Positions 25,609 to 31,370 of a DNA stretch of 31,370 bases are shown in pieces. Under the pieces are notes generated by a model, which did no database searches, was not told the DNA's origin, and saw only the letters and a program-made list of their open reading frames with translations. Where the stretch lies: positions 1-31,370 of the forward strand of contig JBHJMP010000128.1 of NCBI GenBank assembly GCA_043381765.1, in the 5' to 3' direction. Source of the stretch: Collodictyon triciliatum. Taxonomy: Eukaryota > CRuMs. The stretch's first letter is position 1; each line of letters opens with the position of its first letter. A program made the position numbers and the translations under genes.

Positions 25609-26159
25609 CACACGAGTCTCCCACAACGGTCTTCCTACAAATCAAGGCATGAGAAAAACCCCCACACGGTTTGGAATCACCCGCCTGATGAGCAAAGCTT
25701 CAACTTTCCCACACACCCGACAACCAAGCCAAACTCCTTCCTTGCTCCACCCAACAGCCGCCCTTCAGCCCAAGCGATCGCTAAAACGCCCCAAAAGCCA
25801 AAAAGCACAAAGCAGAAACCGTTTATCGAATGTGGAAAATATTTTTTTCAAAAGGAAAGTCCTCATTTCAGCCGCAGAACCCCTTCACGATGCCACCCAC
25901 ACACCTCCACATACAAGAGGCATACATCCCATCTCACTTCAATGGCAGGATGGTGCATATGTTCCCGTCTGACAGACTCTGTCTCTCCTCAACAAATACG
26001 GTGCGCAAAAGCAGACTCTCTGTCCAGCCTAATACCTCCTTCGTAATCGAACTCGTCGCGGTTGAATCCAGCAGGCCGCTTCCTTTCCCTGTCATCCTCT
26101 TCGCCACTTCACAGATCCTGACGCAAACACACATCCAACCAGATCATCTCTTTGCAAGC
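25609..26159. promoter_or_regulatory. Putative shared promoter between divergent genes
   Basis: This GC-rich 551-bp interval separates the ATG of the coiled-coil gene (-) from that of the acidic protein gene (+). An in-frame upward extension of the acidic ORF exists to 25830, but that part lacks the acidic, charged composition of the downstream protein, so I treat it as leader/promoter. No TATA box stands out. Confidence 0.35.
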
Positions 26160-26927
26160 ATGTCGCTCAAGCCCGGACCCGAAGACTCGATCGAGAGCAT
26201 CATTCTGGAGCATCATTCCGACGCGGAGAACGACTCTGGCAGAAACAATCTCACTGGCGAGGCAGACTTTGAAGAAACTGCCGGCGACGAAGACGATTTC
26301 TATGACTCGGACGACAGCGATCTCGGCTTTGGTCCAAACCACAGCCAATCAGGCCGACGCAACGGATCGCACCTGAGGCGATCGCAACGCCAAACCTTCC
26401 CAAAGAGCTCGCAGTCACTCAGCCGCAACAGAGATCTGGACTTTGACGCAGATCCGAGCGGGAATTCACTCGAGGGCGAAGCAGACAGTCTCGAGGGCGA
26501 TTCAGAGGCACATCTCTTCCCAGCCGACGAGCGCAGCACTTATCTGCCCATGGACTACGATGACGGCGGCCTTGGCCTGGTCATTGTCAGCTCCAAACAG
26601 CCTCAACATCAGCAATCTCAACACCAATATCAAGGGCCATCGGGTCCAGAAACAAAGCCCCCAGCTTCTCTGGCTGCTGCTGCCATTACTGCTACAAAGC
26701 CTCGTGTGGCTGTAGCCTCGCTCGACCCCGAAGGAAATCTCGTTATTCTGGCGGCCTCTGAATACCAAATGGGTGCAGACGTGCCATCGCCTCCGGCTAC
26801 CGCAGGCTCGTCAAAGCGCACATCTCTCTCCGGTCCCAGTACTGTGCGCCCAATCCGCTCTCCAAAGCTTGAATCTGGTGTTGACCCAGGGATGAAGCCT
26901 GCGCAAAGGGAGAAGGTGTTTGCATAG
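26160..26927 (+). CDS. Intronless acidic low-complexity protein, 255 aa
   Basis: Unrecognised. The first ATG giving a coherent composition is at 26160 (A at -3), MSLKPGPEDSIESIILEHH. Residues 1-60 are very acidic (DEDDFYDSDDSDLGFG). Residues 60-125 alternate basic Ser/Arg and acidic Glu/Asp-Gly stretches. A short hydrophobic patch follows near residue 140 (DDGGLGLVIVSS), then a Gln/His run and an Ala/Pro/Ser-rich tail. It is probably largely disordered. It is the only protein longer than 100 aa in the window without introns. The frame is open for a further 110 codons upstream, so the start could be earlier. The function is unknown. Confidence 0.65.
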   Translation: MSLKPGPEDSIESIILEHHSDAENDSGRNNLTGEADFEETAGDEDDFYDSDDSDLGFGPNHSQSGRRNGSHLRRSQRQTFPKSSQSLSRNRDLDFDADPSGNSLEGEADSLEGDSEAHLFPADERSTYLPMDYDDGGLGLVIVSSKQPQHQQSQHQYQGPSGPETKPPASLAAAAITATKPRVAVASLDPEGNLVILAASEYQMGADVPSPPATAGSSKRTSLSGPSTVRPIRSPKLESGVDPGMKPAQREKVFA

Positions 26928-27347
26928 ATGACTTGTTTTTTAGCATCTTCTGTATACATACACTTTTTCTATTATACGCACCTCTGCGTCGGTGATAGTC
27001 TTTGCGTGGATTTGTCATGGTGTTCAATGTATTATATCCTTTCATTCATTCCTTTTTATAATTGTTTTGTTTTGTTTTCATAATTTTGTTGCATTTCCTG
27101 ACATGAACTTGTCTTTCGGACGAACTGGGGGTTGTCCTGAATCATGTATTGTTGTATGACATAAAACTATCTAACCCAAAAATCATCCTATTTCCTGTTT
27201 GTATGCGCGGCGGTGTCAAAGGCCCCACAACAAGGTTTCTTTTATTATTGTTATTACTATTACTATTACTATTACTATTACTATTACTATTACTATTACT
27301 ATTACTATTATTACTATTATTACTATTATTACTATTATTACTATTAC

Positions 27348-27443
<96 letters not shown>

Positions 27444-27498
27444 TATCATTATCATTATTATCATTATCATTATTATCATTATCATTATTATCATTATC

Positions 27499-27530
<32 letters not shown>

Positions 27531-27933
27531 CATTATCATTATCATTATCATTATCATTATCATTATCATTATATAATGATATTAACAGCCCCGTCCACGT
27601 GAAAAATTTTCCCCCACCGAATAGCCTTTTAAAATAAATTCTTGATACGTTTTATGAGCCACATTCCAACTGACACTTTTACATCAATAAAACCAGATAT
27701 TGCTGACTCAACGAGGGACTTAGGTTTTTTCTTTTAAATAACAAAATTGTATTGTATGAGCACAATACACATAATTTTGGGACAATGATTCTCATTTATG
27801 TCACTATATCGGAGAAAGATATACCTCGAATAAAGGAAATAATAGAGAAGAAATATATGCATTTTATTATGATTGGCCTAAAAAAAGAAAAAAAGTTAAC
27901 TATCTAAATATTGAAAAAAATTTCTAGTATCAG
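26928..27933. other. Spacer between the acidic-protein gene and the TOG gene
   Basis: AT-rich except at its left end, dominated by the compound ATT array at 27242-27575. The 5' end of the TOG gene should be here or further left. A short open stretch near 27787-27898 (containing SEKDIPRIKEIIEKK) resembles the helix that precedes TOG repeat 2, but I could not join it in phase to the exon at 27934. Confidence 0.5.
27242..27575. repeat. Compound ATT-derived microsatellite with ordered blocks
   Basis: Successive blocks are TTACTA units, TTATTACTA units, pure TTA (about 27346-27431), a TCATTATCATTATTA 15-mer block, then TCATTA units. Each block is a variant of the same triplet. It ends in an 18-bp perfect palindrome at 27564-27581 (TATCATTATATAATGATA). 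It is open in several frames by chance. Confidence 0.95.
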
Positions 27934-30900
27934 AAATCTTTGGAGACGATGTTTCCATAAATCTCTCCTCCAAACAAAGTCAGGACAGAATCCAGACCCT
28001 CTCAGATATTACGACATCCATCAGTGCAATGACAAACCCAAAGGTTCTTTCTCTTTAGAAGGACAATAAAGCGAATAATACCAGAACTACGAATCAATAT
28101 TTGTCGTGTGTGTGTGTTTTTTTTTTATCAGATCTTGCACTACATCCCATTTAAAATATATATGTGTGCATGCTAATCTCAATTCATTAGCCGTTAGTTT
28201 TTGATTGTATCTGCCAAATCATCCAAACATGTTTATCAGGTTTGTCTTATTATTTTAGCCTTACCACCTGAAATCAAACTTCTTTCATTTATAACTGTAC
28301 TGCAATAATGATGATATTTGGAAAAATACACAAATGAATATTTTATGAACACATATGTGTTAAAACTATTTATTAATATTTTGTCTTTTGTCAACGACAC
28401 ATTCATACATATTTCTAATGGCAAATATTTTCCATAAACTAAGATTCTGTCCCAAAAGTTGTGTTCGGAGCCATAAAACTTTCAGAGTTGGCTATGAGTA
28501 GACTTTAATCTCATACTACAATTGATATCATATGATCGGTATTCATATGTTCCTGAGGGTGTTGATTATATCCTCTGCATAGTTTTAACAAGAAAGTAAC
28601 ACTATGCCAAAACCCCATTCCCATTTCTCAATGGGAGAAAAATGATATGACTTTTTTTGATATATTTAAATTTCATAAAATTATTGGCAGGTCATGTCGC
28701 ACCAAATATACCCTATGCTGGAGTAGCCAAAGGTGCATTGGTTATGGTTCCTCTTCTACTTACAAAGTCAGCTGATAGCAATGCTAAAGTTCGCGACATG
28801 GCTATCGCTTGTCTTGAAACATTCGCGCGATACCCTGTATGTCTTAACTCGCATCATTTGAACCTTTTTTTTTTCACTATATTCGATTCAAAGTACATGA
28901 GTTGAACTAAATATACTTCATATTAATGCATAATCATGTATATACTTTTCAAAAATGTGCCAGAAGATTTTTATCTGAATTACACGCATAACTCTTTCAC
29001 ATCATTAAATGTCTATATTCCATATAAAAATGGAATGTAGCAAACATTTGAGGTAATGGGACCACTTCTTTGCAACATCGAAAGTGGCTCAAGTTGGAGA
29101 CACATCGTTTCGAGACTTACTATTATGGTTCGTCCACATTTTCTGTCTGACAGATACTTATTTTGATTCTCTGATTGATTATTTTAATATTTTTTTTTAA
29201 AAATTATTACTTATATTTACGGAAATAACCCCATTACAATATCACAATACGCTCTCCATTCAGGCTACCATTATTCCAGCATGTGGGTTTCACGAACAAA
29301 TGTCATTCGAGGTAGCCGTGTTTCCTTGTCTTGTATTCCAGCTAGCATGATATGAACCGACATGCATTATTAACTACAAAAGTGGACGGTGAATCTTCTA
29401 TATATTTTCTTGTTTTTAAATAAAAACTTCCCCGACTGTCTAGAGCATTATGACATTTACGTCCACCGCGTTACAGAATGCGAACAGTAATGTAAGAAAG
29501 GCGGCAATAGCTGTTACACTTCAGGTACATAGCTGTGATTTCATTCGATCCCCTAGCTGGTTGTTCTATGGAATATCCACTGAATGCTCAAATAACATAC
29601 CATGAATATAGGTGTACAAGCTTGCTGGGCCAAAAACAGAAGAATATCTTCGCAATCTGAATCCGGCCCTACTGAAAGTAATTTTTTTGACACATACTAA
29701 ATTTTGCTTATAATAATATCGAGTCAAATAGGTATTTAAGGTTGCTAATTCTTACATATTTGACGAAAGCTCCTTAATAATGAGCTTCAGCTTGAAACCG
29801 GCAATCCAGAAGTTTTACCAATTAGTCGATTAGAACAGAACCCACCTAGGAAAGGTTAATATTACCATGAACTATTTAATTTATCTTTTTCATTTTTTCA
29901 TTCATTCATTTATTTTACAATCACTGTGTTATCCTATTATTTCAGATATATGAGAAATTGAAGCATATTTTTTTTTAATGGTTGTATTGATTTATTTAGC
30001 TGAAGTAACTCCACAAGAACTTGAGCAGTTGAGTGAAGCAGACTTGCAAACAGCCACGCCCATGTTCGCAATATTTGGAGAACGATTTGTCTTAGTTCTG
30101 TTTTATCGAAACCTTGCCTGTCGAAAACAACAACTTATGTTTGAATTAATATGGTATCATTTATCATGTTTTTTTTTTTTAATAAATTTTCTGTATGATT
30201 GTCATGCATTTTACCGACAGAACTGCTTCTCTAAAACATGGTCAACACGCGAGTCAGCATACAATAATATGGAATCCATTCTTACACAAGCGCGAGGAGA
30301 AACTGTATACTTGATTCATTATACCTTTAACCTGCAACCGCCTTGATATATCACTTTTCCCTTAGTAGTTACTAAATGAACGAATATACAGCGTGACGTG
30401 TTCTGTGCTAGCTGCATTCTCATCTTACATGGTTTACAAGACTCAGTTCCTCAGGTGTATTTGTCTGCAATCAAGTCATTGGATGCATCGATCTGTAAGC
30501 AAACATACTAATTTGATATATATATATGCAAAATAATATCCATGTTGATTGGTATTGAGCAGGTGAATGAAAATATCTTCTCAGGTTAAGAATATGATGT
30601 GGGTTAAATAATCACCTCGCCGATATTGTGTGAGCATTCTTTTTTCTGAACTGTTTAGCACAATTCTCCTCTATGGCCACTGCAAATTCAGTAATTCAGT
30701 CAAGTATGGACGGGCTTCTACCCATTCTCGTGGCAAAGCTGGGAGACAGGTTCAATAAATTAATCAACAGCAATGCTCTCATGAAATATCTTGTATTCTT
30801 GGTATATGCGTATCCTGAATTCAACATGACTAATCATGAGTGTCGGAGCGCTATTTGAAATCCCTTTGTCTACCCAGTAACACAAGAGTAAGAGATTCTA

Positions 30901-31223
30901 CATTGGAGGGAATTCTCAGCCTGTCAAAAAAGCCGGTATAGTCTTTGACATATCATAGGCACATATATCACACAGGCATTGAATTTTCTAATGGTGCGCA
31001 TGATTTATCGCAAGAATAGTATGCCTTCGTAGTAGTTTCATATGTTGCTTTCTTTCTCAAATGATGATAGGTTGTTGGACACCATATCATCACCCGGTAT
31101 CTCCTGCAACCTGTTGAAAGTATGAATGCTTGGCGTGCTGTAGTCGGGAGATTAGCGATTTTGGACAAATTTGTAGATGATTTTGGATTCAGAGACACTG
31201 AGAAAGGGGATTTTCAGCTCGAG
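27934..31223 (+). CDS. Tandem TOG-domain protein of CEP104 type, 3' end outside the window
   Basis: TOG domains bind tubulin; CEP104 acts at ciliary microtubule tips. Exons: 27934-28043, possibly about 28132-28172, 28444-28497, 28691-28836, 29041-29127, 29264-29311, 29444-29524, 29612-29677, 29770-29854, 30000-30088, 30221-30304, 30392-30494, 30659-30749, 30878-30935 and 31071-31223. All phases chain apart from the uncertain second exon. TOG-1 contains VPKVVFGAIKLSELAM, LLLTKSADSNAKVRDMA and SWRHIVSRLTIMATIIPACG. TOG-2 contains PMFAIFGERFNCFSKTWSTR, VPQVYLSAIKSLDASI, NTRVRDSTLEGILSLSKKP and ITRYLLQPVESMNAWRAVVG. The TOG-2 stretches match the single TOG region of CEP104 as I know it. A linker (ETGNPEVLPISRLEQNPPRK) joins them. 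CEP104's N-terminal domain and zinc fingers are not visible: the first would need exons left of 27.9 kb, the last would be off the right edge. Confidence 0.9.
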
Positions 31224-31273
31224 GTATGTTCAAACTTTTCCACATTCTTTTGAGACGACATAATGCTTTATTT

Positions 31274-31277
<4 letters not shown>

Positions 31278-31370
<93 letters not shown>
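31278..31370. repeat. T homopolymer, at least 93 nt, running off the right edge
   Basis: An unbroken T run that ends only because the window ends. It follows the donor of the exon at 31223 and so lies in an intron of the TOG gene. It probably marks a contig end or a poorly sized homopolymer. Confidence 0.9.

Noticed and set aside
27149-27637. Long Leu-, Ile- and Tyr/His-rich frames on both strands
   Set aside because: All are translations of the ATT-type compound array, open in every frame by repeat periodicity.

Overview
This is a eukaryotic nuclear genome window. It is intron-rich, AT-rich between genes and packed with simple-sequence repeats. It has two assembly gaps: exactly 100 N at 3503-3602 and 613 N at 7837-8449. 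A near-complete IFT80 gene and a TOG-domain gene of the CEP104 (ciliary tip) type point to an organism that builds cilia or flagella at some life stage. A CD36/LIMP-2 family receptor and a PH-C2-RasGAP protein point to a unicellular or simple eukaryote rather than a plant or a yeast-like fungus. I cannot fix the lineage from sequence alone. The repeat-choked introns would suit a rhizarian/foraminiferan or another flagellated protist, but that is a guess.

Layout, left to right. (1) 291-4449 (+): 3' part of a PH-C2-RasGAP gene, 11 exons. (2) 4808-7762 (-): CD36-family receptor, tail-to-tail with the RasGAP gene, its 5' end lost in the second gap. (3) 9097-13959 (+): about 18 exons coding a protein of roughly 750 residues with CxxC-type cysteine motifs. 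It has no domain I can name, and it is divergent from gene 2 across about 430-650 bp. (4) 15379-20254 (+): IFT80, 16 exons, 755 aa. (5) 20539-20790 (-): possible 83-aa ORF. (6) 21578-25608 (-): coiled-coil protein of about 570 aa, 17 exons, unrecognised. (7) 26160-26927 (+): intronless acidic 255-aa protein, divergent from gene 6. (8) 27934 to the right edge (+): protein with two tandem CEP104-type TOG domains, truncated by the window.

Exon structures were built by hand from GT-AG boundaries and reading-phase continuity. For genes 1, 2, 4 and 6 every placed junction keeps frame. Gene 3 has one unresolved junction (exon 1 to 2), and gene 8 has an uncertain 5' end and one uncertain exon.

Base composition changes sharply along the window. 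GC-rich stretches (about 3.7-8.7, 18.8-21.8 and 25.4-27.0 kb) begin or end inside single genes. Repeats sit mainly in introns and gene flanks, including a block-structured CTTCTTTT/CTACTTTT array, AAAAG, CAAA and TC arrays, an approximately 120-nt A run, a 330-bp compound ATT array and a T run leaving the right edge. No tRNA, rRNA, CRISPR array, transposon or viral gene was recognised.
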